Positions 48,920 through 57,979 of a stretch of 64,000 bases of DNA are shown here, in pieces. This stretch comes from an uncultured Planctomycetaceae bacterium (GTDB lineage: Bacteria > Planctomycetota > Planctomycetia > Pirellulales > UBA1268): positions 1 through 64,000 of the forward strand of contig CAISJI010000148.1 of assembly GCA_903885565.1 (NCBI GenBank). The letters are read 5' to 3'. Position 1 is the stretch's first letter; the number at the start of each line of letters is the position of its first letter. The notes beneath the pieces are model-generated. The model was not told the origin of the DNA. It saw only the letters and a program-made list of their open reading frames with translations, and ran no database searches. The translations under genes and the position numbers were made by a program.

Positions 48920-49402
48920 ATGGCAAGTGTGGCATCTTCAGGGCATCAGTCGGTCTCTGCCGATCGCGGGGCAGGTGTGACGGGTGGAGTGGCGTCGGGG
49001 GCTTTGCAGCGGATCCATACGATGGTCCGCACCGGCGAACTGCCGCAGATCGGCCCGTGTCCCCATTCCGGCCACGTGGCCAACGAGACGATCGTATTTC
49101 ATGTCACCTGCCGGCGGGCCCCGGCTGGCGGTGATGACTCAATGGCGCACGTCGGGAAAGCCACATGGGCCGATTTATTTCACTGGTTTGGGGCGACTGC
49201 CTCAGCCGGTCAGCCGAACGGCTCCAGCGCAGGAATCGAGACGGTCGATATCCCGCTGCGGATCGCGCGCGATGCCCACGCGGAGATCCTGCAGATCAGA
49301 AGCCAGCAGCAGTTGCGGACGCTGCTGCGAAGCACTCCGGTCTATGCCCAGTTGCTCGCCGAATTTCCCCAGTCAACGATCGAACCGTTGCAGAAAAAAT
49401 AG
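48920..49402 (+). CDS. Hypothetical protein
   Basis: 160 aa ORF; CPHSGHVANETIVFHVTCRR...IETVDIPLRIARDAHAEILQIRSQQQLRTLLRSTPVYAQLLAEFP. Confidence 0.55.
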   Translation: MASVASSGHQSVSADRGAGVTGGVASGALQRIHTMVRTGELPQIGPCPHSGHVANETIVFHVTCRRAPAGGDDSMAHVGKATWADLFHWFGATASAGQPNGSSAGIETVDIPLRIARDAHAEILQIRSQQQLRTLLRSTPVYAQLLAEFPQSTIEPLQKK

Positions 49403-49451
49403 GTTCCGGCAGTGCTTCCGGGCTGGGCCCGGTGCTTCTCCTGCCGGAGCA

Positions 49452-49805
49452 TCATTCCATCACCGGTTCGATGTTCGGCACCTCCCAGGTGTCGACCTCC
49501 ACTGCTGCCACGATGTGGGCCGCATTGATGGAGCAGGCGGCGCGGTCGTGCGAGGTCGACTTCACCACCGGGAAATGCCCCCACGGGAAGCCGTCCTTGC
49601 GGAAGGGAATCAACATCTCAACATCCAGCCACACCTGACCTGTGGGCCCCTGCCTGACATCCTTCACGGCATCGATGATCAGCACGTGGCCGGTGGCCAG
49701 CAGCACGCCGAAGCGGCTCCCCTCAACCACCAGTCGCTCGGTGAACCAGGTGGGGAGCAGTTCAGCGGCTCGGGATCGCCAGGTGTTGTCGGTGCTATCA
49801 GCCAT
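49452..49805 (-). CDS. Hypothetical protein
   Basis: MADSTDNTWRSRAAELLPTWFTERLVVEGSRFGVLLATGHVLIIDAVKDVRQGPTGQVWLDVEML.... Confidence 0.6.
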   Translation of the reverse strand: MADSTDNTWRSRAAELLPTWFTERLVVEGSRFGVLLATGHVLIIDAVKDVRQGPTGQVWLDVEMLIPFRKDGFPWGHFPVVKSTSHDRAACSINAAHIVAAVEVDTWEVPNIEPVME

Positions 49806-49992
49806 CGGTGAAAAGCCCCTCGCGGGTGAGTGGATGGGCCGGTCCGCGGCATGCAGCGGCCCGATTTCTGCCAGCATAGCAGGCCCCGCGGCGAGCGAGC
49901 GGTCGGCAGTGCCAGCCCAATGCCGTATGCTGTTGCCGAAGGCAGGCGGATCGATCACCGTGGCGTTCCGCCGCCGCTTTCTTCCCAAGCGT

Positions 49993-50799
49993 ATGCCCAT
50001 GCTGGAGTCTTTCATGTCGCTGTGCCGAATGCTTCTGGTGGCCCTCCTGCCCGTGCTCGCCTTCATCGCTGCGCCGAGCAGCGCTGCCGAGGCCCCCCCA
50101 CGGCTCTATGAGATGCGGGTCTACTATGCCGCTGAGGGCAAGCTCGACGCGCTCCATGCCCGATTCAGAAACCACACCATGAAGCTCTTTGCCAAACATG
50201 GCATGGAGAATCTTCTTTACAGCGTGCCGGTGGGAGACAACCCTGAGCGCAAGCTCGTCTATTTTCTCTCCTACCCCGACCGGCCGGCCCGTGATGCCTC
50301 GTGGAAAGCATTTTCCCAGGATCCGGCCTGGCAGGCCGCGCAGGGGGAGTCGGAGAAGGATGGGCGGTTGGTGGCCAAGGCGGTGGAGACATTTCTGCTG
50401 CCCACCGACTATTCCCCGGCGGCGTTTGTCGCCACGGAGGGCGCCGCCCCCCGCGTGTTTGAGCTGCGCAGCTATATCGCCACACCCGGAAACCTGCCGG
50501 CGCTCAACAGTCGGTTTCGCGACCATACGGTGCGTCTCTTCGCCAAGCACGGCATGACGAATCTCATCTACTGGAACCTCGCCCCAGGACAGGCCGGGGC
50601 CGACTCGATGCTGGTCTACCTGCTTTCTCATCCCAGCACAGAAGCTGCCGGCAAGTCATTTGAGAGCTTCCGGAAAGACCCCGACTGGCTTCAGGCCCGT
50701 GCCGCCTCCGAGAAGCAGGCGGGGGGATCGCTGACAGTGGCAGACAAGGGTGTCGTTTCGGAATTTCTTGTTCCCACCGACTACTCCCCGCTGAAGTAA
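49993..50799 (+). CDS. Exported NIPSNAP family protein (two NIPSNAP repeats)
   Basis: Signal peptide LLVALLPVLAFIAAPSSAAEA; RLYEMRVYYAAEGKLDALHARFRNHTMKLFAKHGMENLLYSVP and RVFELRSYIATPGNLPALNSRFRDHTVRLFAKHGMTNLIYWNL. Confidence 0.88.
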   Translation: MPMLESFMSLCRMLLVALLPVLAFIAAPSSAAEAPPRLYEMRVYYAAEGKLDALHARFRNHTMKLFAKHGMENLLYSVPVGDNPERKLVYFLSYPDRPARDASWKAFSQDPAWQAAQGESEKDGRLVAKAVETFLLPTDYSPAAFVATEGAAPRVFELRSYIATPGNLPALNSRFRDHTVRLFAKHGMTNLIYWNLAPGQAGADSMLVYLLSHPSTEAAGKSFESFRKDPDWLQARAASEKQAGGSLTVADKGVVSEFLVPTDYSPLK

Positions 50800-50811
50800 G
50801 CAGGCCCCCTC

Positions 50812-51018
50812 ATGACAGCGCCAGCCGGTCGGGATGAAGCGGGATCGCCACTCGGCGCAGAAGAGCCCGATTTTTACATGGAGCAGGGCTGTGTGGTGTT
50901 TACTGCCGCCTACCATCTCCGTCGGCAGGTGTGCTGTGGCAGCGGCTGTCGGCACTGCCCTTACTGGCCGCCGCACAGCGAGGGCACCACTGCCACCGAG
51001 CCTCCAGCGAATATGTGA
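50812..51018 (+). CDS. DUF5522-like small Cys-rich protein
   Basis: DFYMEQGCVVFTAAYHLRRQVCCGSGCRHCPYWP. Confidence 0.78.
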   Translation: MTAPAGRDEAGSPLGAEEPDFYMEQGCVVFTAAYHLRRQVCCGSGCRHCPYWPPHSEGTTATEPPANM

Positions 51019-51170
51019 GCGTTGGTCGGCATCGGTTCCCGCGCGGCGTCACTTCAGCCACAAACCAGTGGCAGCGCCCCTGCTGCGCCACTGGCCCCCG
51101 GACTCGGGATAGGCTACCCTTGTGGAGGTGGTCGTGCGGGGTCTGTGCACCTTGGATTGCGGAGGGCGTT

Positions 51171-51704
51171 ATGCGGGCTATGCTTGTTGGTCGTAGGCGG
51201 CAGAGGGATCAGGGAATCCTGCTGGGGACGCTGTGTCTCTTGGCCGCAGGGTGTCTGCAGTTGGTACACGCTGCGGAGCCGACTCCCCCACGGGCGGGCC
51301 AGAGCGCTCCGCGGTCTGGCACCACGCAGAAATTCGGCTCCGGAACGCTCACCCACCGCTCCGACGGCTCCTCCAGCCGCACGCAGCCCTTCGGGAGCGG
51401 CAGCATCACGACCGAGCGATCACGCGACGGAAAGTCGATCACGGGCCACACGCAGCCGTTTGGTTCCAGCACCATCACCCGCTGGTCCGATGGCACAACC
51501 ACCCGCACGCAACCCTTCGGCAGCGGCAGCATCACAACCGAGCAGTCCCGGGGTGGCCGAACAGTCACGGGCCACTCGCAGCGATTTGGTTCTGGCACCA
51601 TCGAACGCCGCTCCGATGGCTCCTCCAGCCGTTCGCAGCCCTTTGGATCGGGCACCCTTCGCACCGATCAGCCCGGCGCGAAGGCAGGCAAGCCACAGCG
51701 CTAG
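51171..51704 (+). CDS. Exported repeat protein with [TS]Q.FGS.T[IL] repeats
   Basis: Signal/lipobox-like GILLGTLCLLAAGCLQLVHAAEP; alternating 19/23-aa units starting TQKFGSGT, TQPFGSGS, TQPFGSST, TQPFGSGS, SQRFGSGT, SQPFGSGT. Confidence 0.75.
   Translation: MRAMLVGRRRQRDQGILLGTLCLLAAGCLQLVHAAEPTPPRAGQSAPRSGTTQKFGSGTLTHRSDGSSSRTQPFGSGSITTERSRDGKSITGHTQPFGSSTITRWSDGTTTRTQPFGSGSITTEQSRGGRTVTGHSQRFGSGTIERRSDGSSSRSQPFGSGTLRTDQPGAKAGKPQR
51324..51660. repeat. 126-bp (57+69) higher-order repeat inside the 51171-51704 CDS
   Basis: Unit starts at 51324, 51381, 51450, 51507, 51576, 51633: spacing alternates exactly 57 and 69 bp. Confidence 0.92.
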
Positions 51705-51762
51705 CCTGTGACCGACTCGGTTCACGCGTGGCCCGCTTGGGCGTGGCACGCCGTGAACGCCG

Positions 51763-52251
51763 TCAGGAATCGGTCCACGCCAGTCTGACAGGCTCCCCGA
51801 GCGTGCCGAGCAGCAGGGCCGCCTGATCAAACTGTTTGGCCAGGGCCAGTGCCTCTGCTGCCTGAATTCCCAGCACGAGCAGGCTCTCCTCCGGCGGCCA
51901 ATCGCCGGCGGCCCCTTCCCCCAGGGCAGGCAGGCAGGCCCAGCCCCCCTGCTCCACCGCGGTGGCCAACTGCGCCATGCGAACAGAATTCTCGGCTTCG
52001 GTCAGTTGGGCCGATTGTGGATTGCAGGCGGAGATGAACGCCCAGTGCTGGCACCGGGCCGCAGTCAGCAGGAGATCAAGCGCCGCGGAAACGTCGCCGC
52101 AGCGCAGGGCAAAACGCTGGTGCGGCGCAGGAAACACCCAGTAGGTGGTGCGCTCATAGGCCTGCTTGAGAACGGGATTCGGCACGGTTTGGCAGACTTC
52201 TTCGAGGGATGGAGGGCTGGTGGGGGGAGCTTTCAAGCTGCCCAGAGCCAC
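51763..52251 (-). CDS. DUF3293 domain protein
   Basis: WAFISACNPQSAQLTEAENSVRMAQLATAVEQGGWACLPALGEGAAGDWPPEESLLVLGIQAAEALALAKQFDQAALLLG. Confidence 0.82.
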   Translation of the reverse strand: MALGSLKAPPTSPPSLEEVCQTVPNPVLKQAYERTTYWVFPAPHQRFALRCGDVSAALDLLLTAARCQHWAFISACNPQSAQLTEAENSVRMAQLATAVEQGGWACLPALGEGAAGDWPPEESLLVLGIQAAEALALAKQFDQAALLLGTLGEPVRLAWTDS

Positions 52252-53522
52252 CCGCCAAAGAGGAGGGATGCCAGCAGGAGCGTCCAGAGGATGTTGACGG
52301 CTTGCCCGCCGAGAAAGGCGAGCGCCGGCCGGCCACCGCCCAGCGACAGAAGATCAGCGAAGCGGGTCTCCAGCCCGATGCAGACGAAGGCGGCGGCAAA
52401 CCAGACTTCGCGCAGCCCCTTGAGCGGTTTGTCGAGTCCCTTGGCCACTGCGGGCTCGAGCAGAAACGAGAAAACCAGCGATGCGGCGATGAAGCCGAGC
52501 ACAAACTTGGGAAACCGTTCCCAGAGCATGCCGATGCCCGGTGCCCGGGCCCCCGGCCCTGTCTGGCCATGCCGCATGGTCCACCACAGCGAGATCAGCA
52601 GGGCTGCGATTCCGAGGAATACGTTCTGGGAAAGCTTCACGACGGTGCCGGTTCGCGAGGCTGTTTCGCCCAGCATTTCTGTGGCCGCCAAGACCGATCC
52701 GGTCGTGTCGAGCGTTCCCCCCAGCCAGGCGCCGGCCACCTGCGGAGTGAGGTCCAGCAGTTTGGTGCACCAAGGCATCAGCAGCATCATCGGCACCGCA
52801 CACAGCAGGATCACCGAGGTGACGTACGAGAGCTTGCGCCGGTCGCCATCGATGGCACCGCAGGTGGCAATCGCCGCCGAAACGCCGCAGATGGAGACGG
52901 CGCTGGAGATCATCACGCCGAATTCTTCGTCGACACCCAGCCACTTCGCCAGCCGGAATGTCACCTGCCAAACCACCGGAATCACCAGGGCCGCCTGGAT
53001 CAGTCCGGGCACCCCCGCCTTGAGCAACTCGGGAAAGAGAATGCTGCAGCCGAGGATCACAATCCCCACCTTGATCAGGAATTCTGTGCGGCTGGCCGCC
53101 GCCAGCCACTGCGGAACCGGCAGCAATTGCCGCCAGAGGAGGCCGATGGCCAACGCCCACACGACATACTCAACGCCCAAGGCCTTGGCTTTGGCGTGGG
53201 CAGCCAGCCAGAGTGCCAGCCATGCCAGCAGAAAGATCGTGCCCACCCCGGCAGCCAGGCCCGGCAGCCTCCGCACCGCCCCAGCCCCGGGGGCCAACGC
53301 GATCACTGCCAGCAGGATGAGCACCAGCGACGTGCTGCCGATCGCCGCGAGATTGGTGGCAGAAAACAGACCGGCCAGATCGGCCGGCCCCGCCCACCCC
53401 AGCTTCGGCAGGCGCACCTGCCAACCGGCCACGACCGCGAGAATCAGAACGCCGGCAATCATCACTGCCAGCCAGTCTTCGTTGGTCCACCAGGCGCGCC
53501 GCGGAGAGTCTGTTCCTGTCAT
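52233..53522 (-). CDS. YeiH family (UPF0324) putative sulfate exporter
   Basis: EFLIKVGIVILGCSILFPELLKAGVPGLIQ, ISSAVSICGVSAAIATCGAIDG, AWLGGTLDTTGSVLAATEMLGE; polytopic. Confidence 0.9.
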   Translation of the reverse strand: MTGTDSPRRAWWTNEDWLAVMIAGVLILAVVAGWQVRLPKLGWAGPADLAGLFSATNLAAIGSTSLVLILLAVIALAPGAGAVRRLPGLAAGVGTIFLLAWLALWLAAHAKAKALGVEYVVWALAIGLLWRQLLPVPQWLAAASRTEFLIKVGIVILGCSILFPELLKAGVPGLIQAALVIPVVWQVTFRLAKWLGVDEEFGVMISSAVSICGVSAAIATCGAIDGDRRKLSYVTSVILLCAVPMMLLMPWCTKLLDLTPQVAGAWLGGTLDTTGSVLAATEMLGETASRTGTVVKLSQNVFLGIAALLISLWWTMRHGQTGPGARAPGIGMLWERFPKFVLGFIAASLVFSFLLEPAVAKGLDKPLKGLREVWFAAAFVCIGLETRFADLLSLGGGRPALAFLGGQAVNILWTLLLASLLFGGWLWAA

Positions 53523-53543
53523 TGCCGGTGGGGGCTCCTCGGG

Positions 53544-53747
53544 TTAGACCGAGCGGGGCGTGTCGTAGATCAGCCGCAGAATATTTCTGGCGAGGCTCGC
53601 CCCGCCGATCGTTCGCCCGTCGGTATAGTCGTCGAGGCCGAAGCCCCCCTTTTTATTCTGCTCAGACTGCTTGGCTACTGCGGCGTTGCAGAGCTTGACA
53701 ATCTCTTCCATGGGGGTCGTCTTGGTCTTCTTCACTGCCAGCATCAT
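53544..53747 (-). CDS. Small hypothetical protein
   Basis: 67 aa: MMLAVKKTKTTPMEEIVKLCNAAVAKQSEQNKKGGFGLDDYTDGRTIGGASLARNILRLIYDTPRSV; well-formed amphipathic composition. Confidence 0.5.
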   Translation of the reverse strand: MMLAVKKTKTTPMEEIVKLCNAAVAKQSEQNKKGGFGLDDYTDGRTIGGASLARNILRLIYDTPRSV

Positions 53748-54049
53748 GGGCCCTCCTCGGTGTACATTGGCCAGCTCCCGGGAAAGGTGTGCGGTCTGTC
53801 TGTTTGCCCGCAGCCAACTACCGGTCTATGACCTCTTTCCAATAGTAGTTTCGGGTTTGGCTCTGGGCAGGGACGGGCCGGAAAAGGCGGCCGTGCCTTG
53901 ACGGCAAGACTGGAAAAATCAGGCCGGAGCGGGGCTGGTGAGGGGGTCTGTGGCGATTGTACGGCCCACCCCCCCCCAAAGGCGGCTGGACAATTCGCAG
54001 GGCGGAAAGGGAGCCTGGTAGTGTGCAGGGGTTCCCCTTAAGCGAGGGG

Positions 54050-54583
54050 TTACAGGGAGAGGCTCAGGTAGGCCAGCAGAGAGGCGGCCACCGCGATTGC
54101 GGCGCGGATCGACGCCGTGCGGGGGCTTTGCCTGGAGAACACGATCACCGCCGCGAGAATCGCCGCCGCCGCGATACACTCCACCAGCAGCACTTGACCG
54201 GTCGCCTTCTGCAGAATCCGCAGGAGAAAAAATGCCGCCAGCACAGTCCCCCCCGCCAAGCTCCCGATCAAAAGTCGCTGGCCGCAGTGTTGCACGCAGG
54301 CCACGGCTGCCAGCAGCATCGTGTAGGGAAAAAAGAGTTCGCGGTTGTGCGTCACCTGCGCCAGAACCAGCCAGCTCAAGCTGCCGCCGATCAGTCCCCA
54401 GCCACCTGCCGGGCAATTGGACGTGCATTGAGCCACCAGCGCGATGGCGCAGAGGAGCCCAGCCGGCAGGCCGCCGAGCATGCTGGCGGCAGCGAGGAGC
54501 ACGGCGGAAATGACGAGCACGGGTGTTGGAGGCATGGAGGGGGGGCGTTGGTTGGTCCATCGCGCTGGTGCGAATTCTGGCAT
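54050..54583 (-). CDS. Membrane protein, function unknown
   Basis: 177 aa with several hydrophobic helices; divergent from the histidine kinase. Confidence 0.5.
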   Translation of the reverse strand: MPEFAPARWTNQRPPSMPPTPVLVISAVLLAAASMLGGLPAGLLCAIALVAQCTSNCPAGGWGLIGGSLSWLVLAQVTHNRELFFPYTMLLAAVACVQHCGQRLLIGSLAGGTVLAAFFLLRILQKATGQVLLVECIAAAAILAAVIVFSRQSPRTASIRAAIAVAASLLAYLSLSL

Positions 54584-54634
54584 AGTGGGAGCGGGGAGTG
54601 CAGACTGGCCAGAATCGACACAGAGGTTTTTTGT

Positions 54635-55771
54635 ATGGGGAAGACTGAAGACGAGTTGCCATTGTGGCGTGGATCGACCATGAACCCAAGCACGCTGGCT
54701 GCCAGAGCCCGATCGGTCATCGAACCCTACCTGATCGCCGGGGAGTTGGTGGGTGTCTGCGTTTTGGTTCGATTGCTGCTCGACGACTTCTTCTTAAACA
54801 AATTCTTCTCCACCGTATTCTTCTATCCCGCCATCATTCTCGCCGCCTTCTGGTGCGGCACCCGGCCTGCGCTGCTGGCCGTCGGCTTGAGTTGCCTGTC
54901 GATTCGCTATTTCTTCATGCGGCCGCCCGGGCAGTTCCTGGGCTTTTTCAGCCCCTGGGATCCCCTCCGCCTGATGCTGTTTGCCGGCTCAAACCTGCTG
55001 ATCATTGGGTTGGTCAGCCATCTGCAAGCTTCCAAAAGAAAGATTGCGTGGATGGCTACCGAGGCAGATGAGGCACGCTCGCGATTACTCGGTGAAATTG
55101 CCGAACGCATTACGGTGGAGAAACGACTGCGCGAAGAGCAGGCATTTCTGCGGCAATTAATCGACCATCAGGACCTGGAAAAACAGACGCTCTGCAATGA
55201 TTTCCACGATGGACTGATTCAGAATGTGGTCGGATCGAAAATGTTGCTTGAGGCCCACTTCAAAGATGCCTCAGACGTCGATCCGATTCGCGAGGTGGTC
55301 CATCACCTCCGCAAGGGAATTGAGGATGGCCGGCGGGTGATTCGCGGGATTCGGCCGTCTGTGCTTGATGAGCCGGGGTTGGATGGACTGTTCCATGAAT
55401 TGGTGTCGCATTTTTCGGCCCTGGGATTTGAGGTGGATGCCCAAGCCTGCTTGACAGACGATTTCTCGACCCTGACCGATCGCATTCGGACAGCGATCTT
55501 TCGGATCTGCCAGGAATCGCTCACCAACAGCTGGAAGCACAGCGGATGCAGCAAAGCTGTGGTGAGGATCACTCAGGAAGGGGACTCCGTGTTGATTGTC
55601 ATCAGTGATGAGGGCTGCGGCATGAGCGCACCCGCCCCTGGCGAGCATGCCGGTTTTGGCTTGCGGGGGATGGAGGCAAGAGCACGACTCCTCGGAGGAA
55701 CCTTCGCGATGGAAAGTGGCGCAAGCGGCACCCGCGTTATGACGCGACTGCCGCTCACAACGGGGGGCTGA
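54635..55771 (+). CDS. Sensor histidine kinase (DUF4118-like membrane domain + HisKA_3/NarX-type)
   Basis: DUF4118-like TM region (FYPAIILAAFWCGTRPALLAVGLSCLSIRYFFM), H-box LCNDFHDGLIQNVVGSKMLLEA, FRICQESLTNSWKHSGCSKAVV, DEGCGM, HAGFGLRGMEARARLLGGTF. Confidence 0.9.
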   Translation: MGKTEDELPLWRGSTMNPSTLAARARSVIEPYLIAGELVGVCVLVRLLLDDFFLNKFFSTVFFYPAIILAAFWCGTRPALLAVGLSCLSIRYFFMRPPGQFLGFFSPWDPLRLMLFAGSNLLIIGLVSHLQASKRKIAWMATEADEARSRLLGEIAERITVEKRLREEQAFLRQLIDHQDLEKQTLCNDFHDGLIQNVVGSKMLLEAHFKDASDVDPIREVVHHLRKGIEDGRRVIRGIRPSVLDEPGLDGLFHELVSHFSALGFEVDAQACLTDDFSTLTDRIRTAIFRICQESLTNSWKHSGCSKAVVRITQEGDSVLIVISDEGCGMSAPAPGEHAGFGLRGMEARARLLGGTFAMESGASGTRVMTRLPLTTGG

Positions 55772-55832
55772 GCGGAGCCGGCTGGCGTGCCAATGGCCGG
55801 TCGGTCGGGCTGCGGAAGAAGTCATCCTCGAT

Positions 55833-57254
55833 TCAGCCGGCGCATCCAGCCGCGCCAGAGGCCGACAGCGGTGCGCCAAGCGGGGCGATGGTCTGCCAGG
55901 GCATCGCTTCCTCAAGTTCCCATGACAGCGCCAACACATCCCTTTCAGCGAACGGGCCACCGACAATCTGCAGCCCTATCGGCAATCCTGCCTGAGTGCG
56001 GCCCATCGGCAACGAGGCCGCTGGCAGCCCGGTCAGATTGAGCACCGCGGTGAATGCCCCAAACAGAGCCGCAGCGGCGAACGCCTTCTCCGCGGGGAGG
56101 CCGGCCCACGCACCGACCAGTGGCGGCGGCAGGCCCACTGTTGGCATCACCCACATATCGGCCGCGGCAAAGGCTGGAGCGAAGCGGCGGTTGAGCTCGT
56201 CGAAGCGCTGATGGACAGCGGCGGTGCGCAGTCTGCGCCCCGCCTCGCCGAGCCAGCGGTTGACCGGTTGCGTGCGGTGCCAACTCCAGATCGGCACCTG
56301 TGCGACCTGATGCTGCCAGAGTGGAAGAAAATCCTCCAGGCTCCCGTCGGGAAGCGATCCCTCCTCGACAGAGTGACCGAGATCGGCAAGCACGCCCAGC
56401 GCCCGGTTGAGCCCTGCCACGATCTCGGGATCGGTCGGCCCGAGGGCCGAGTGGACGAGAAATCTGATGCGCTGCCGGGGAAAGCCGATGGGCCGCTCCC
56501 GGAACGGCTGCGGCGGCGGGGGAGCCCAATGCGGCTTGCCATCGACGAGCCCCGCCATGACATCGAGCATGGCGGCGGCATCGCTCACAGATCGCGTCAT
56601 GGGGCCGGAGGTGTAGAGCAGGCGCCGATCGGGCAGGCCGAATTGGTTGGGAAGCCGGCCCCGGGCGGGTTTGAGTCCGTAGAGTTGGCAGAACGACGCC
56701 GGAATCCTGATCGATCCTGCCCCATCTGACCCCTGGGCAACCGCCAGCATGCCTGAGGCCACAGCAGCGGCCGAACCGCCGCTCGAGCCCCCCGCGGCGT
56801 GGTCTGGGGCCCAGGGATTGCGAGTGGGGGGATGGATCTCCGGTTCGGTCACCGGCATCGAGCCAAACTCACTCGTGGAGAGCTTGCCGAGAATCACAAA
56901 TCCGGCCCGCCGCAGCGGCGCCACTGTCCAGTCGTCAAACGGCAGGGGGAGATGGGCCACGGCCCGGGAGCCAAACCGGGCAATCGTTCCCCGCACGAGA
57001 TTGAGATCCTTGATGCCGATCGGCACGCCGTGGAAGGGGGGCAGATCGCCGCGAGAGCGGCCAGCGGCGCGATCCTTGCGGCGGGCCGCAGCGATCGCGC
57101 CCTCAAAGACTGAGACAAACGCCCGGTAGTTTGGATCGAGGCGACGGATCCGCTGCAGCGTCTGGGTGACAAGTTCCGCGCTCGAGATGGCCCCCTCGCG
57201 GATCAGCCGGGCCTGCTCAAGCGCTGACATATCGAGAGGAGTGGTGCTGCTCAT
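55833..57254 (-). CDS. Amidase (amidase-signature family)
   Basis: FHGVPIGIKDLNLVRG, NPWAPDHAAGGSSGGSAAAVASGMLAVAQGSDGAGSIRIPASFCQLYGLKPARGRLP. Confidence 0.92.
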   Translation of the reverse strand: MSSTTPLDMSALEQARLIREGAISSAELVTQTLQRIRRLDPNYRAFVSVFEGAIAAARRKDRAAGRSRGDLPPFHGVPIGIKDLNLVRGTIARFGSRAVAHLPLPFDDWTVAPLRRAGFVILGKLSTSEFGSMPVTEPEIHPPTRNPWAPDHAAGGSSGGSAAAVASGMLAVAQGSDGAGSIRIPASFCQLYGLKPARGRLPNQFGLPDRRLLYTSGPMTRSVSDAAAMLDVMAGLVDGKPHWAPPPPQPFRERPIGFPRQRIRFLVHSALGPTDPEIVAGLNRALGVLADLGHSVEEGSLPDGSLEDFLPLWQHQVAQVPIWSWHRTQPVNRWLGEAGRRLRTAAVHQRFDELNRRFAPAFAAADMWVMPTVGLPPPLVGAWAGLPAEKAFAAAALFGAFTAVLNLTGLPAASLPMGRTQAGLPIGLQIVGGPFAERDVLALSWELEEAMPWQTIAPLGAPLSASGAAGCAG

Positions 57255-57527
57255 GCGTGGGTGGCGTGGGAGCGATCGCGAGGGGGGAGACCTCCTTCAG
57301 GCCTTCCTCTCGGAAGGGTATCCTCGCACGGTGAGACCTGCGCGGCAGAGGCGTTTTCTGCGGTCGATCAATTGGAATCGAGACTTCATATGGAAGAGGA
57401 CGGGCATCTGGCGAAGCCTTGGAGGAAGCACGCCCGGTGGACCGCTACAACCCGCGCCCGTGGCACTTTTCCCACTGCTGGCTGTCGTAACGCGGGAGCC
57501 AAGGTGGGTTTGCGAGTCGAGACTGGC

Positions 57528-57591
57528 CCCTGTTTCGGCCGAAAACAGGGAGAGTCGACCTGAGAATCGGCTTGGGTATACTGTTTTCTCG
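57528..57591. promoter_or_regulatory. Overlapping, mutually exclusive inverted repeats upstream of tRNA-Ser
   Basis: CCCTGTTT-CGGCCGA-AAACAGGG (57528-57550); alternatively GAAAACAG (57541-57548) pairs with CTGTTTTC (57581-57588). Confidence 0.45.
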
Positions 57592-57677
57592 GAACGACGG
57601 AGGTTGAGGGACGCAAGAAGTCCTGTTGTTATCCAGACAGGGTTTCTCCCCGTAAAGAGCCTCTTTTTTTCGCGTTT

Positions 57678-57759
57678 GGAGGGTAAGCGAATGGTTAGCG
57701 GCCACACTGGAAATGTGGTGCCCCGTAAGGGGTTGTGGGTTCGAATCCCATGCCCTCCG
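57678..57759 (+). tRNA. tRNA-Ser (anticodon GGA)
   Basis: GGAGGGT/GCCCTCC acceptor, anticodon arm CCACA-CTGGAAA-TGTGG, long variable arm GCCCCGTAAGGGGT, T arm GTGGG-TTCGAAT-CCCAT. Confidence 0.94.
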
Positions 57760-57979
57760 CTTTCCTGATCAGCCGCTGCGGCCACCTCTCTCAGGCTTCG
57801 GTGCCCACCCCGGCCAGCCGGAAGTCTGCTCCTGCCCAGCCCTGCCCCCCCCTTCTCCCCTCCCCCGTTGCTTCCGGTAGCGACCCTCCGCTCGCAATCC
57901 CTCTCCGCTCATTTTTTTCCCAACTCCTGCTCTCCTCTTCCCGCCTCTCCACCTCCCCACCCCTGCTGGCATCCCCTCG

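Noticed and set aside
52209-53831. 540-aa plus-strand ORF
   Set aside because: Antisense to the YeiH-like gene; low-complexity Gln/Arg/His composition.
53957-54634. N-terminal 226 residues of the 604-aa ORF upstream of the histidine kinase
   Set aside because: Antisense to the 54050-54583 membrane-protein ORF and Gln/Arg-rich; the kinase most likely starts at 54635.
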